From Dendrolimus kikuchii (Eukaryota; Arthropoda; Insecta; Lepidoptera; Lasiocampidae), in NCBI GenBank assembly GCA_019925095.2, contig CM034411.1, forward strand, positions 15,686,001 to 15,750,000: a DNA stretch of 64,000 nucleotides. The letters run 5' to 3'. The position numbers and the translations under genes are program-made. Positions 34,749-46,499 of the stretch are shown one piece after another (positions within the stretch are counted from its first letter, which is position 1; each line of letters starts with the position of its first letter). The notes under the pieces are model-generated. The model was given only the letters and a program-made list of their open reading frames with translations. It did no database searches and was not told the origin of the DNA.

Positions 34749-35189
34749 TTTTTATTTTATTTGTTACTTTTTAGTGTCTAGCTATGTATGGGTAGACCTA
34801 CGAAAGGTGCCGCGCTCCTTAAAAAATATAGGTCCACAGAAACGGGAACAAAAAAATGTTCGTAAAATGAAAACTACTGGGCCAAACTATGTTAAATTTT
34901 TAGGGGACCAAATGGAAGCTATTTCGCGTTGAACAAAAAAAAGAATCACGTAAATCGGATCATAAATATCAGAGTAATCGGTGTACATATGGAACGGAAT
35001 GGAAATTTTGATGATGAAATGAACTTAAAGAGTAAAATTATATATAGGTATTTACAAAGGGCGGTCTTATCGCTAAAAAGCGATCTCTTCCAAACAACCC
35101 CAGGAATGAATTGAGATGATAATGGCGACGGTGCTATACGTATCATATAGTACGAAGTCATTACTTTTTAATAATAAATACATAAAAAA

Positions 35190-35490
35190 GTCGTGGTAGC
35201 GTAATGGCTAGCGCACGCGTCGCAAACTCAAAAGGCGCGGGTTCAATCCCGGCCGGAACGCATGCACCACTTTAGCAGTTCCCTGACCTAATGTACATAT
35301 TGCTACAATTACCACGTGGTAAGTTATTACTGTTAGATGAAGGGAAACATCGAGATAACCGATGTGTCAAACCTGCCAAGCCGCCTTAGACAAGCGTGGC
35401 GGGTATACTGTCCGTTTCCCTATAATGAGAGGCCCCAAGCCCAGCAGTGGAACATTTATTGACTGTTATTAATATATTATTATAATAAAT
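35190..35490 (+). repeat. tRNA-derived SINE
   Basis: The head has an A-box-like tggtagcgtaatggctagcg and a B-box ggttcaatcccgg (35236-35248), with tRNA-like spacing. The body ends with ccccaagcccagcagtgga, a LINE-type 3' word, and an AT-rich tail. Confidence 0.65.
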
Positions 35491-35501
35491 ACATATACAT
35501 A

Positions 35502-35640
35502 TCTATACTAAATATTATAAAACTGTTTGTTTGTTTAAACGCGCTAATCGCAGGAACCGCTGGTCCGATTTGAAAAATTATTTCAGTGTTGAATAGTACA
35601 TTTATCGAGGAAGGCTATAGGGTATATTATATTTTCAAAA
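35502..35640 (+). mobile_element. Helitron 5' fragment
   Basis: It begins tctatactaaatattat with the subfamily body, then breaks at about 35640 into AT-rich text containing aattagggatcc. No 3' end is present. Confidence 0.6.
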
Positions 35641-36053
35641 AAATTAGGGATCCTTACTAAAAGTGCAATAATGTAACCCAAGGTGTATAAACATGACCCT
35701 AAAAAATCCTTACACGGCGTGAGCTGCGAAAACTATTGATTATAGAACAAAACAATGTACTACCACTTTGCATAATATATAATTGTCTACAAAAAATATC
35801 GCGTAACCATATGTCTAACTATTGTAGTTATCTCACAATAAGTGTTTTCTTTTATTTTTTTAAATAATTAAAATGCCGTCGCTTCAAAAACTCTTTATTT
35901 TGTACCTTGGTATTAATCCTTATCAAAATAAATTACTCCATATTCAAGACGAATTCAGTACCTTTCTAGTACTTTTTGAATTATTCAATTCGGACGTTTC
36001 ATTCAAAAGATATCGCGATATTTAAAATGTAAGTATTAGTGTTGTAGCCAAAT

Positions 36054-36269
36054 ATACTAATATTGTTTGATTGAACACGCTAATCTCAGGAACTACTGGT
36101 CTGATTTGAAAAATTCTTTCAGTGTTAGATAGCCCATTTATCGAGAAAGGCTATAGGCTATATATCATCGCGCTAAGACCAATAGGAGCGGAGCGCCAAT
36201 GACGAATGTTTCAAAATCGGGGGGTTTTGAAAACAAATTCCACGCGGACGATGTCGCGGGCACAGCTAG
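36054..36269 (+). mobile_element. Non-autonomous Helitron, 5' end worn
   Basis: The body and 3' hairpin match 13846-14082 and end with CTAG at 36266-36269. The initial TC is lost. Confidence 0.7.
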
Positions 36270-36543
36270 TCTACAATATAAATAAATGTTTATAGATGAA
36301 TTTGACATCATATTCCAACGACAGGCAGTAATTTAGTGACGTATAAATTTAATTGATTAGTTAGTGATGGGCTATTTTTACGTGGTGATATAAGTTGTTG
36401 ACCTATCAACTTTATTGTTAGAAATAAATTATTTGATTGTACATAATTGGAGTTTTTAACACGGAAACATATGCGGTTGTTGACGAGCGACTGTGAGGAT
36501 TAATCTAGCGAATACTGCCCTGGCCCGATAGACAAATATCATT

Positions 36544-36803
36544 ATTTTGACGGCCTCTGGTTCAGCGGGCTAAGCCTTTGCCGGCGTAGCTCACTGCAAC
36601 GCAGAGGCTCTGGGTTCGATTGCTAGTATAGTAAATTCCGGAAACGTATTTTCTCCGTTATTTACTATGGTCTGGGTATCTGGGATCGGCCCCAGAGTAG
36701 TCCGTTGTATATTACCCATAACACAAGCATAACTTGCTTAATTTGGGGATATACAATAGGTGTGTTTGTCTGCCGATTATTTATTATATTATTATTATTA
36801 TTA
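36544..36803 (+). repeat. tRNA-derived SINE
   Basis: The head contains gttcagcgggctaagcc and the B-box gggttcgattgc; the body has ccccagagtagtccg and a (tta)n tail. It is unrelated to the 35190 SINE. Confidence 0.65.
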
Positions 36804-36870
36804 GCGCTAAAAGAGTAGAATAGAAGATGTATGGGAATTACGTATCGTTATGGTGCGGATTCATCTATAC

Positions 36871-37644
36871 CATCCTTTCCCAAAGTGGGCGATAACGCCT
36901 CCTTGTGGGCGCTGCAGGCCTAAAGGGCGGTAAGAGACCCAGAAAAAAATAATGGGGGCGTTGTGTAGAGGCTTAGGGGGCGATTTGTAATTTCATCTAG
37001 CTAGGAGGACTCTTAGACACCGAGTGAACTCTCGAGCCTCGACTACAACTTTTTTTTATTTTTATTGCAGGAGTTCAGCAGACAGACAGACGACCCACTT
37101 GATGGAAAGCGGTTACCATCGCCTATAGACATTTGCAACACCAAAGGTACTACAAATGCGCTGCTGCTCTCTTAAAGGAGACTGGATCCTGGTCACTAAT
37201 GCCGGAACACAACTCAAGGTTGTTATGGCGACATGCTTTAGACGAGGGGTGGTAGCCATCCAGTCGGGCAAATGCCCTACCACCTGGCTGTGGGTTGTTT
37301 TGTCGCCTCTTACGACAGGCCGCCCCAACGCAGGAAATTGTATTCTTTCTCCGTTCCTGCACAGATGTACTGCAACTTGTGAACATCAACTAATATTAAT
37401 TAAGAGGTTGCTCAAACTTGGTTCGATATTTCTCTCCGCGTGGTTCATATATCTGTCCTGTTTTATTGAATAAATGAAATAAAAATCATGTCAATCGGTC
37501 GCTTCGTTCTTCCCTAATATAGCTCACAATAATCAATTAATTTAATTTGACGTTATAGTGGTTTTTAAGTAGGTGAAAAAATGGGGGCGCTAAAAAATTT
37601 ATTCTCAAAGTGGGCAGTATACAAAATAAGTTTGGGAACCACTG
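36871..37644. mobile_element. hAT-like element inserted in a Helitron
   Basis: The 8-base duplication atctatac lies at 36863-36870 and 37645-37652. The ends share ca....ttcccaaa in inverted orientation (cagtggttcccaaac reading in from the right). Inner sequence repeats 'aaagtgggc' and 'gggggcg' motifs; no transposase is present. A SINE-like copy occupies 37050-37366. Confidence 0.75.
37050..37366 (-). repeat. SINE-like copy nested in the hAT-like element
   Basis: Full length with a T-run at 37050. It has gccccaacgcagg instead of gcccggccgcagg. Confidence 0.75.
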
Positions 37645-38175
37645 ATCTATACTATTGTGAGTTTGTGACGTTGTAGGAGGTAATCTCTGGATCTACTAAA
37701 CCGATTTTAAAAATTCTTTTACTGCTAGAAAGCTACATTAACAGGGAGTGTCATAGGCTATATACATGACGGTATATACCACGGGTGGGAGACAGAGTGC
37801 GAGTGAAACCGCGCCGGGCCGCTAGTCTGAGATAAAGTTAAAGGTTTAATCCGTTTCACGCAGATGAAGCGATGGGTGTGTGCAATTTGAGACGCGACAT
37901 TGTTAATGACGTTAAATAGGGACAGATAACGTATGTACAGTGGCGGAATGATAAAGTTCGCCAGTTTTCAAATTGATTCATCTAACGTTCCGCGAGCACA
38001 TGTTACCTTTTCAAACTAAGCCACATAACAGACTGTTCCACAGAAAATTATGTTTAACTGTTTGACAATAAAGTTTAAAATTACTTAAACCATAGTGATT
38101 TGATTTTCTATCTTGTCTAAGAAGATTGTTTAGACATGTAAAACCTTTTTATTGATTTTAATATTTATTTATTTA

Positions 38176-38254
38176 GAGACGACAAAACAACCCACAGCCA
38201 GGTGGTAGGGCATTTGCCCGACTGGGTGGCTACCACACCTGGTCTAAAGTATGT
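38176..38254 (+). repeat. SINE-like middle fragment
   Basis: Sense piece from gacgacaaaacaaccc to ctggtctaaagtatg, just upstream of a solo LTR. Confidence 0.6.
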
Positions 38255-38303
38255 GTAATGTTTGCATAACGATCGCCTTTAAATAAAAATTAGTTCATCA
38301 TAT

Positions 38304-38802
38304 TGTTACAACCTAGGCGCCGACAAAGACAAATTTATTGCCCGTCGGCATTTGAACTAATAACATTGAAACTATTGTAATTATTTTATGATAGTCTTCT
38401 TTTGTTTACTTATTTATTGGCATACGTTTCTAGAGAACAGTATATTGTTGTATTGTAATCATTAGCCAGGTGTTACGGATTTTAAAGTACAAGCTGATTC
38501 TAGGAAATTCGGTCCACGTCGCCGGGCGGGCACATTGCATTTTTGCAGTATAAAACGATGGCATGATTGAGGGAGGAGGGCAGTCGAGCGAGAACCACGA
38601 TCAAAGCGAGACGTGTGTACTACAATCTGGAATCTAATAGTGATTGACTTTGCGCGTTTTATTGAATTACGACCTTCTGCATTACGCTTGGACTTGTTGT
38701 GTTCGGTTATATTTGTACCTGTGTTATACGTGTTTGTATAGTTCTAATAAACTCTATAATAATTCCAACGGCATTTTAATTCGAGTCCTGCAACCCGTAA
38801 CA
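38304..38802 (+). repeat. Solo LTR, 499 bp
   Basis: It begins TGTTAC and ends GTAACA, flanked by the 4-base duplication atat (38300-38303, 38803-38806). A TATA box (tataaa, 38549-38554) and a polyadenylation signal (aataaa, 38746-38751) lie in the expected order for an LTR promoter and R region. No internal retrotransposon genes adjoin it, so it is a solo LTR left by recombination. A 4-base duplication fits Ty3/Gypsy-type integration. Confidence 0.85.
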
Positions 38803-39167
38803 ATATGAAAGTATGTATGAAGTCTTATCTGAATCAAATTATTTCTGTTTGTGCTAAAGAGTCTAGAATCTACGTGTAGTCGTCCGTCTGCACAACCACC
38901 AGATACAAACACGACACCAGTATAATCAAAATAAACTGGATTTTTTATTTTTTGCTAAATTCATAAACTGTAAACATTTTATTCAATACAGTAACTAGTA
39001 TTTTATTTTTATATAATATTCCAGTCGGTCAAGGTTCGTGTTGAATTATAAAATGGCGGTAATTCCAAAGTATTTGAAGTATCACATGTAAGAATTAAAA
39101 TCGATTCAATTTAAACGCTCTCTTGTTATTTTGGAAATTTATTTATTCAATTTTGTTTGGGAAACAT

Positions 39168-39486
39168 ACATACATACATACATAACTTCACGCCAGTTCC
39201 CTTGCGGGGTAGGCACGAACAACAGAGTGCCATTTAGGCTTATTCTTACACACCTCACTTGCCTCTTTGACATTCATAGCTTGTCATGGAAGCTCGTCTG
39301 TTCTTAAGGCTCCTGACATCACCTTCTGCTAGTACACGATCAATTTGATCATGGAAGGTGTGTCGTGGCCTTCCACGACTTTTGCATCCATCCACTTTTG
39401 CATTGTATATCTGTTTAGTCATTCTTTCATCATGCATTCTTTCCACATGCCCGAACCACCGGAGCATTCCTTTTCTTACCTTCATC
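39168..39486 (-). mobile_element. RTE LINE, 5'-truncated copy
   Basis: About 95 C-terminal codons with (TACA)n tail in minus orientation. One small deletion lies in the TRVMNV segment. No convincing duplication was found. Confidence 0.8.
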
Positions 39487-39577
39487 ATACATACAATAAT
39501 TAATATTCTTAAATATAAAAACACAAAATTAATACATGTATTCATTTCCACTAAAAAATAATTTATATAATAAACCC

Positions 39578-39712
39578 GGCCCGATGGACCGACGACCTAT
39601 GCAAGGTTGCCGGTAGGCGCTGGCCGAGGAAATCGGAGGACAGGGATGAGTGTCGCCGTCTTGGGGAGGCCTACGTCCAGCAGTGGACTGCAAATGGCTG
39701 ACGACGACGAAA
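39578..39712 (+). repeat. RTE-like LINE 3' end
   Basis: Text RWTDDLCKVAGRRWPRKSED and LGEAYVQQWTANG, then gacgacgacgaaac. It abuts a Helitron. Confidence 0.55.
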
Positions 39713-39926
39713 CTAGCTGTCCCGGCAGACGTTGTTCTGCCCTGAAGAAATAAAATTTAGAACCAGATTGTAGCGCCACCTACCGGGTCCGAATGTAAGC
39801 TATCCTATCTTTCAAGTCGGATCAAACTGCACACGGTGTGCAAATTTGATTAAAATCGTACAAGTAGTCTAGGAGTCCATCGCGGACAAACAACGTGACA
39901 CGTAATTTATATATATTAAGATAAGA
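39713..39926 (-). mobile_element. Non-autonomous Helitron, third subfamily
   Basis: On the minus strand it runs from tcttatcttaat to ctag, with A and T flanks as expected. It ends cgtctgccgggacagctag and is complete at 214 bp. It abuts an RTE-like tail on its left. Confidence 0.75.
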
Positions 39927-40053
39927 TATAAAAATTGGGTCCATCAGTTAATTACAAAAAAAATTACAATTATACGAAAATTACATAAAATGTCTATCTA
40001 ATTTAAATGAGGTCAATATTGAACAAAAACACAAAAAAATGTCACCACAATAA

Positions 40054-40229
40054 TCTATACTAATATTATAAAGAGGTAAAGCTTGTGAGTTTGTGTCGTT
40101 GTAGGGGGTAATCTCTAGATCTACTAAACCGATTTTAAAAAATCTTTAACTGTTAGAAAGCTACGTTAACAGGGAGTGTTATAGGCTATATAACATGACG
40201 CTATATACCACGGGAGCCGGACAGAGCGC
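40054..40229 (+). mobile_element. Helitron lacking its 3' hairpin
   Basis: It matches 17617-17809 from TC up to gacagagcgcc, where the second hairpin arm and CTAG are missing. Confidence 0.7.
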
Positions 40230-40380
40230 CTAATAAAATAGAGATAAAAAAGTTTAAGTCATTATTCTAAATAATGTAAGTCATTGGATCATTCTAAATT
40301 ACAACATTTTTTAATTAATTAACAACTTTATTCCCCTTTATCATCCTCTCAAGGGTGATATTTTTTTAATACTTTCTTAG

Positions 40381-40592
40381 TCGTGGAAGGCCACGACACA
40401 CCTTCCATGATCAAATTGATCGTGTACTAGCAGAAGGTGATGTCAGGAGCCTTAAGAACAGACGAGCGTGCATGACAAGAGTTATGAATGTCAAAGAAGC
40501 AAGTGAGGTGTGTAAGAATAAGCCTGAATAGCGCTCTGTTGTTCGTGCCCACCCCGCAAGGGAACTGGCGTGAAGTTATTTATGTATGTATG
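40381..40592 (+). mobile_element. RTE LINE, 5'-truncated copy
   Basis: Duplication tactttcttag is at 40370-40380 and 40593-40603. The ORF carries a stop (KPE*) near its end. Confidence 0.8.
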
Positions 40593-40793
40593 TACTTTCT
40601 TAGTGCCTACCTACACTATAGAAATAACCCGCATGCAAATTTTCACCATCCTAGCGTCAGTAGCTTGAACTGTATGTTGATACTTCAGTCAATGGGGTCA
40701 AGAAAATATATTATAGTAGGGGAGCCCATGAGGACTTTTTGGATTATGAAGATTAAATAATAAAAAAGAAAAAAAGGTTATATGATGTATGCC

Positions 40794-41088
40794 CTTTCAG
40801 CAGACAGGCAGACGGCCGACTCGATGGAAAGCCGTTACCATCGCCTATGGACATTTGCAACACCAAAGGTGCTACAAATGCGCTGCTGCTCTCTTAAGGG
40901 TCACTGGAACCTGGTCACTAATACCGGAACACAACTTAAGGTTGTTATGACGACATACTTTAGACCAAGGTTGATAGCCAGCCAGTCGGGCAAATGCCCT
41001 ACCACATGGCTGCGGGTTGTTTTGTCCCCTCCAACGACAGACCGCCCGGCCGCAGGAAATTATATTCTTTCTCCGTTCCTGCACGGAT
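40794..41088 (-). repeat. SINE-like copy
   Basis: Tail begins at tttcagcagacaggc without a T-run; the remainder is near consensus. Confidence 0.7.
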
Positions 41089-41406
41089 ATATAGGTTTTC
41101 AAAACTGTAAAAAAATGGACTCACACAGAAATATTTGAGCGCTTCAGATATTAATAATTATTGAAATGTAGACTTTTCTGCATATAATTAACTCACCTTA
41201 CCTTAATCTGACGTGCTTGGGTTTTTTTAACGATCGAATTTTTTTTACTATTCTGATCGGCTGCCCTAAACGCACGACCCGATATGATGGGTGCATGTAT
41301 GGCGGGGGTACATAATAGAGTGCCAGGCTTCGCCCCATATGTTATTCTGCCACGCTTGAGTAAATCCCAAAATCCCCGCTTGGGCTCCCGTACTATATAA
41401 TATGTA

Positions 41407-42173
41407 CTAGTGGTCTCGGCAGACGTTGTCCTGCCCTGAAAAAATAAAAATCTAGAACCCGATTCCAGCGCCAAGTATTTTGTTTAGATTGATGGGTTAC
41501 ATTTTGGAAGTTTTAGTAGACATCACTATTTTTTACACAGCCCATATTAATCAGGGATAATGTAGCATTCAAATGGTGAAAGAATTTCTGAAGTCGGTCC
41601 ACTAGTTTCTAAGTTGATTCATTTTCATTCGTATAACACCACACAAAGTCACAAACACATAACTAACAATAGAACTTATACACATACTCAAACCAACGCG
41701 CACTACCACCGCATTGCATTACACGCACACCTCACAAACAAACTAAGACACACAAAGAGCCTGAAAATTAATAACCCAGGCACAGAAAAGAAAAAAACAA
41801 CACACATGGCACTAGATAGGACAATATATATAAGTATAGATATAAAGCCCACACTGCACATGCACTTCCTCACAACACCATCATGTAACAGATACACTCT
41901 ACATTAGATAAGTTTAGTATTAAAACTAGAATAAATTATTATAATAAGTTATCCGTAAGATACATACACCTCAACACAAAAATCAATAAATTAATGTCAC
42001 ACACAAGAACCAAAATAACTAATAAGCGTGTTAATTTAAAAAAAATTAAATCTAGAAATTAAGTTGTAAAAAAGGGTACGGAATTCGAGTCCGTAGAGTT
42101 GTTAATAATAAAAAAAAAGAAAAAAAGTTGATTCATTACAAAAATACAAATATTTCCTCTTTATAATATTAGT
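41407..42173 (-). mobile_element. Helitron split by a retro-insertion
   Basis: The 3' half (ctag at 41407-41410) and the 5' part (ending in tataatattag near 42173) are separated by an insert at 41624-42124 flanked by a 13-base duplication. Confidence 0.65.
41624..42124 (+). mobile_element. Retro-inserted sequence with A-tail
   Basis: The 13-base duplication aagttgattcatt is at 41611-41623 and 42125-42137, and the insert ends in an A-rich run. The first half is CA-rich; the end contains gggtacggaattcgagtccg. A related 3' end recurs in antisense at 53700-53900. No coding domain is recognised. Confidence 0.65.
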
Positions 42174-42500
42174 CGTCATCAGCCAATAACCGTCCACTGA
42201 TGCATGATGATGGCCTCCCCAAGTCGGCGCCACTCATCACTGTCCTCTCCCATCCAGCACCTACCGGCGACCTTGCGCAGGTCGTCAGTCCATCGGGGTC
42301 GAGGGCGTCCAACACTACGTTTACACTCCAGGACTCATTTGCTCCATCGGCCGTAGGTCCTGCGACCAACGTAACTGACCCACTGTTTCCTTGGTTCTCT
42401 TATATCCTCATCTTTGACTCTACCCATAAGAGAATCAACTAACATAGCTCACTCCATAGCCCGTTGAGCGACTTGAAATTTGTGAACCAGTCCCTTTCTC
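42174..42500 (-). repeat. RTE-like LINE 3' fragment
   Basis: Minus frames contain SVTLVAGPTADGANESWSVN and, shifted, the LGEAFVQQW-like ending. It ends at the truncated Helitron at 42173. Confidence 0.5.
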
Positions 42501-42904
42501 GGCCCCGTAGGTCAGTATAATAATAGTATAGAAGTATAATAGATAATGTTAGAAATTATCATAACAATTGTCCGCATCCCTATTGTCGTGGTGTTACCAG
42601 CGTATAAATAGTATGACTTTCCCTGACCTTGCTGTCTGTCCATTGACTCAGTTAATAGTCAAAAGCAATTTAATTTACCAGGAACTTGTATTGTTTGGAT
42701 TTTTTTACTTCCTAGTTTATTACGTGATAATAGCTAATAATTTTTTTTTTTTTAGTTGACATCGTATGAAGTTGTATGTAGCGAATGACAATGCTATTTG
42801 GTCGACCGTTTATTTGTCGATAATAACAAACGAGTGGTCTTGTGCGAGTCGGACTCAGGACATTTTCATCTATAAAATACAATACTCTTACCAATTTGTA
42901 GGAT

Positions 42905-42960
42905 GTAAATGCGACAATGCCGTTGGGATTATCACAAAGTTTATTAGAAGTACACACACG
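42905..42960 (-). repeat. Possible LTR end fragment
   Basis: The words aatgccgttgggattat and tttattagaagtacac echo the LTR 3' end in antisense. Only about 55 bases are involved. Confidence 0.35.
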
Positions 42961-42971
42961 TAATCATCTTT

Positions 42972-43462
42972 AAAAGGACAGGTCTCTAAATCCATAATTA
43001 GACCTGTCCTTTTGTATGGCAGTGAAGCGTGGCCTGTACTTGAGCGACACAAGCAAGAACTGCGAGTCACGGAGATGACTGTGATGATGTGTGGAGTGAC
43101 GCGGAAAGACCGAGTCAGGAACTCCCGCATCCGCGGCAGTCTTCATGTCCGTGACATAGCGGACAAATTGCAATTGTGTCGCTTACGTTGGTACGGCCAC
43201 GTTTTACGGAGACCGGCTAATTATGTGGGGAACAAATGTCTAGCCATGCCACCGTCACCAGGTCCTGGTCGAAGGGGAAGGCCCAAGAAATGTTAGATTG
43301 ACGTTGTGAAGGATGACATGCGTACCAATGGTCTCAAAACGGGGGATGCTGAAGACCGCGAGAAGTGGAGTAGAAAAAGTAGGAAAGCGGACCCTGGGTG
43401 CCGGAGTGAACGCTCCGAACGCAACCGGGAATTAACGCTCGGATGATGATGATGATGATGAT
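42972..43462 (+). mobile_element. Second RTE-type LINE, 5'-truncated, GAT tail
   Basis: Frame IIRPVLLYGSEAWPVLERHK, then LRWYGHVLRRPANYVGNKC and RRGRPKK, a stop, and continuing IDVVKDDMRTNGL. It ends in an (atg)n tail at 43442-43463. It is distinct from the (TATG)n family. Confidence 0.65.
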
Positions 43463-43715
43463 GACACGTAATCACCTTCAATTACCTGATACTCTTAAAA
43501 GGATGATATTATTAGGAATAAAGTCACTTAGCCGGCAAACCTCTTATTATTTCTATTCACCTGCTATGGGAATTGTAGGTCGATACCCGGCCTTGAACTT
43601 CCATAGCGTAATTCGTAGCTCATAGCTCCGGGACCATGACCGTTTCGCAAGTTATAGGAGACGGCCACGCGCGCGTTAGCATCCCTAGCAACCCGAGTTG
43701 AACCGCAATGTAACA

Positions 43716-44071
43716 TATATACATACATAACTTCACGCCAGTTCCCTTGCGGGGTAGGCACGAACAACAGAGCGCCATTCAGGCTTATTCTTACACACCT
43801 CACTTGCTTCTTTGACATTCATAACTCTTGTCATGCACGCTCGTCTGTTCTTAAGGCTCCTGACATCACCCTCCGCTAGTACACGATCAATTTGATCATG
43901 GAAGGTGTGTCGTGGCCTTCCACGACTTCTGCATCCATCCACTTTTGCATTGTATATCTGTTTAGTCATTTATTCATCATGCATTGTTTCCACATGCCCG
44001 AACCACCGGAGCATTCCTTTCCTTACCTTCACCCCGACACTCTCTTTCAGACCAACTCTCTCTCTCTTAGT
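43716..44071 (-). mobile_element. RTE LINE, 5'-truncated copy
   Basis: Duplication aatgtaaca is at 43707-43715 and 44072-44080. The last bases before the right flank are a short ctctct run that may be an untemplated extension. Confidence 0.8.
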
Positions 44072-44253
44072 AATGTAACAACTTATATAATAGAAAAGTA
44101 ATGCTTCTGAACCTGATTTTAAAGCACGGTAAAGATTTGGCTTGTCTTACAGCAATAGGTAACTCATTCCAGAGACCCACAGCTCGGAAGGTGAAAGAAA
44201 TAAAGAAAAAAAGGATATAAAATACAACGCATTTTATTAATTTTAGATAATAT

Positions 44254-44750
44254 TGTTACGAGTTGCGAGACTCGAATTAAAATGCCGTTGGAATTATTAT
44301 AGAGTCTATTAGAACTATACAAACACGTATAACACAGGTACAAATATAACCGAACACAATAAAACGCGCAAAGTCAGTCACTATTAGATTCTCGAATGTA
44401 CACAGGTCTCGCCTTGATTGTGGTTCTCGCTCGACTGCCCCCCTCAATCAGGCCATCGTTTTATATTGCATAAGTGCAATGTGCCCCCCCCCCCCCCCCC
44501 GACAACGTGGACCGAATTTCCTAGAATCAGCTTGTACTTTAAAATCCGTAACACCTGGCTAATGATTACAATACAACAATAGGCCATTCTCTAGAAGCTT
44601 ATGCCAATAAATAAGTAAACAAAAGAAGACGATCATAAAAGAATTACAATAGTTTCAATGTTATTAGTTCAAATGCCGACGGGTAATAAAATGTGTTTTG
44701 TTTCAGATATGCAGGTGGGTTTTGTTTTTGTCGGGACCTGAGTTGTAACA
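44254..44750 (-). repeat. Solo LTR
   Basis: Duplication atat at 44250-44253 and 44751-44754. It contains a C run of about 18 at 44485, which may be a sequencing artefact. Reverse orientation. Confidence 0.85.
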
Positions 44751-45057
44751 ATATCATGTTTCATAGAAACATTTACTGCTTATGACCTACACAAACGATA
44801 GCCAAATAGAAATAAAGTTTTGCTTTTGAAGTGAAACTTCATTAGAACCGCTGTGATTTGAAACTCGATGAAACGAAAAAGCGACACTAAAAAGAGAAAC
44901 ACATAAATCTATAGAACTATGCCTGCGAGAGAATGAGATGCCTTTGAAAGTAACGTTAACCTGAGAGATTTAACAGAGAGCCAGCAGGGTCCAGTACTGG
45001 CAGGTCAGGAGCGCATGTAGTTTAAATGTTTAACCTGAGGTTAAAAATACAATACAA

Positions 45058-45125
45058 TGCAAGACAATACAGATGCAGTGCGGTGCAGGGTAATGCAGTG
45101 CGGTACGATACACTACGATATGATA
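45058..45125 (+). repeat. Degenerate tandem motif
   Basis: Units around tgcagtgcggt and gatacactac repeat loosely. Confidence 0.4.
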
Positions 45126-45413
45126 CTCTTTATTGTATACCAACATAATAGAAAAAATACAAGATAAAATAAATATATATATATAGAAATTGTTATCATT
45201 GACGAAATTTGCATTAAATATCAAAGATCAACGAAAGTTCACGGTCTATTGTTGATATTTAAATACGTCATACACGAATCAGGGCACTATGTTTATGGAT
45301 TGTTTGTAATCGATGGTTTCATATCGATAGAATTACTCACGTATTTGTCCATTCTAGTCATGTTCATTAGTATTATATTAAACTTCACGCCAACGCACTA
45401 TTTATCAAAAATA

Positions 45414-46125
45414 TTAGGTTGGGAAAAAAGTTTCTTCGCATTTTATATAAAAATTCAAAAGGTTTTTTTTATAAAGTTTATTCACATTTGACTAAAGTAT
45501 GTAGGTGCCATTTTGTTGGATAACTTTTTGCCATCTTGTAGGTAGGGACGTGATCCCATTGCTATAAAAATTTTGGGGCTTCTGATCAAAAAACTGCGAC
45601 AAGTGCTTTTGGCAGTCCTCTCGTGATTTTAACCTGACACTGCCTAAGGAATTCTGCAGAGCCCGAAACAGGTGAAAATCTGAAGGTGCAAGGTCAGGAC
45701 TATACGGCGAATGCATTAACACCTCCCAGCCAAACTCTCGTAATTTTTGCTGAGTGGCTAAAGATGTGTGAGGTCTAGCGCTATCAATTTTGTCCGTAAC
45801 AGGGCGACCAGAGCGACGTGCATCTTTGATATAAAACGCTTAAACCAAATTTGCGCTACTCTCACAGATACTGCATTAGGTCCATAAACATCACAAATTT
45901 TTTTCGCGGCTTGTGTTGCATTTTACCTTTTTAGTAGTAAAATTTAAAAATGTATCCAATTTCTTCATTAGATTCACTCATTTTAACAATAAGAAAAATA
46001 AATGAAAATCACACATTTTCCTAATTTGAATTTGGAATTGTCTTCTTTAAAATTGAAACTTTTTAATGATACCAAAACCAGCCAGATACAAATGATATAG
46101 CCAAAGAGAATTTTTCCCCAACCTA
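45414..46125 (-). mobile_element. Mariner element, internally deleted
   Basis: Ends ttaggttgggaaaaaagttt and ttttttccccaaccta-like in inverted orientation, flanked by TA at 45412-45413 and 46126-46127. At about 712 bp it is little more than half the usual 1.3 kb. The 5' coding start (SESNEEIG-like) lies near 45960-45985 in minus sense. Confidence 0.75.
45492..45722 (-). pseudogene. Mariner transposase C-terminal fragment
   Basis: The 76 residues read HSPYSPDLAPSDFHLFRALQ through CQKHLSQFFDQKPQ and LPTRWQKVIQQNG. SPDLAPSD carries the third catalytic Asp of a D,D34D mariner transposase. The N-terminal half is frameshifted or deleted, so the protein cannot be active. Confidence 0.8.
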
Positions 46126-46182
46126 TAATAAAAAAAAAAAAACACGAGGCTAATTCGAACAGGAAAAAAATCAGAAAATACA

Positions 46183-46499
46183 TTTTTATTTTATTGCATG
46201 AGTTCAGCGGACAGATAGACGGACCCACTTGAGGGAAAGCGGTTACCATCGCCTATGGACATTTGCAACACCAAAGGTACTACAAATGCGCTTCTGCTCT
46301 CTCTCTTCAAGAGAAACTGGAACCTGCTCACTAATGCCGGAACTCAAATCAAGGTGGTTATGGCGGCATACTTTATATCAGGGGTGGTAGCCATCCAGTC
46401 GGACAAATACCCTACCACCTGGCTGTGTTGTTTTGCCGCCTCTTACGACAGGCCGTCCGGCTGCAGGAAATTCTATTCTTCCTCCGTTCCTGCACGGAT
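46183..46499 (-). repeat. SINE-like copy, complete
   Basis: Full length with the small duplication ctctctcttcaagag in the tail segment. Confidence 0.7.

Larger units (their letters stand above)
36864..37825 (+). mobile_element. Helitron split by the hAT-like element
   Basis: The Helitron 5' end tctatac is at 36864-36870 and the body resumes at 37653, ending ccgcgccgggccgctag at 37825 followed by T. Its 5' word was duplicated by the hAT insertion, which proves the order of events. Confidence 0.75.

Noticed and set aside
35190..35262. tRNA-like sequence with A and B boxes
   Set aside because: It continues into a SINE body and LINE-type tail, with no clean cloverleaf end, so it is not a functional tRNA gene.
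38304..38802. Endogenous retrovirus or other viral insertion
   Set aside because: Only LTRs are present; no gag, pol or env text adjoins any copy in the window.
41614..41907. 97-codon His/Thr-rich frame as a host gene
   Set aside because: It lies inside a retro-insert with target duplication and reflects CA-rich composition.
44485..44503. Run of about 18 C as a structural signal
   Set aside because: Homopolymers of this length inside a repeated LTR are prone to sequencing error; sibling LTRs lack it.
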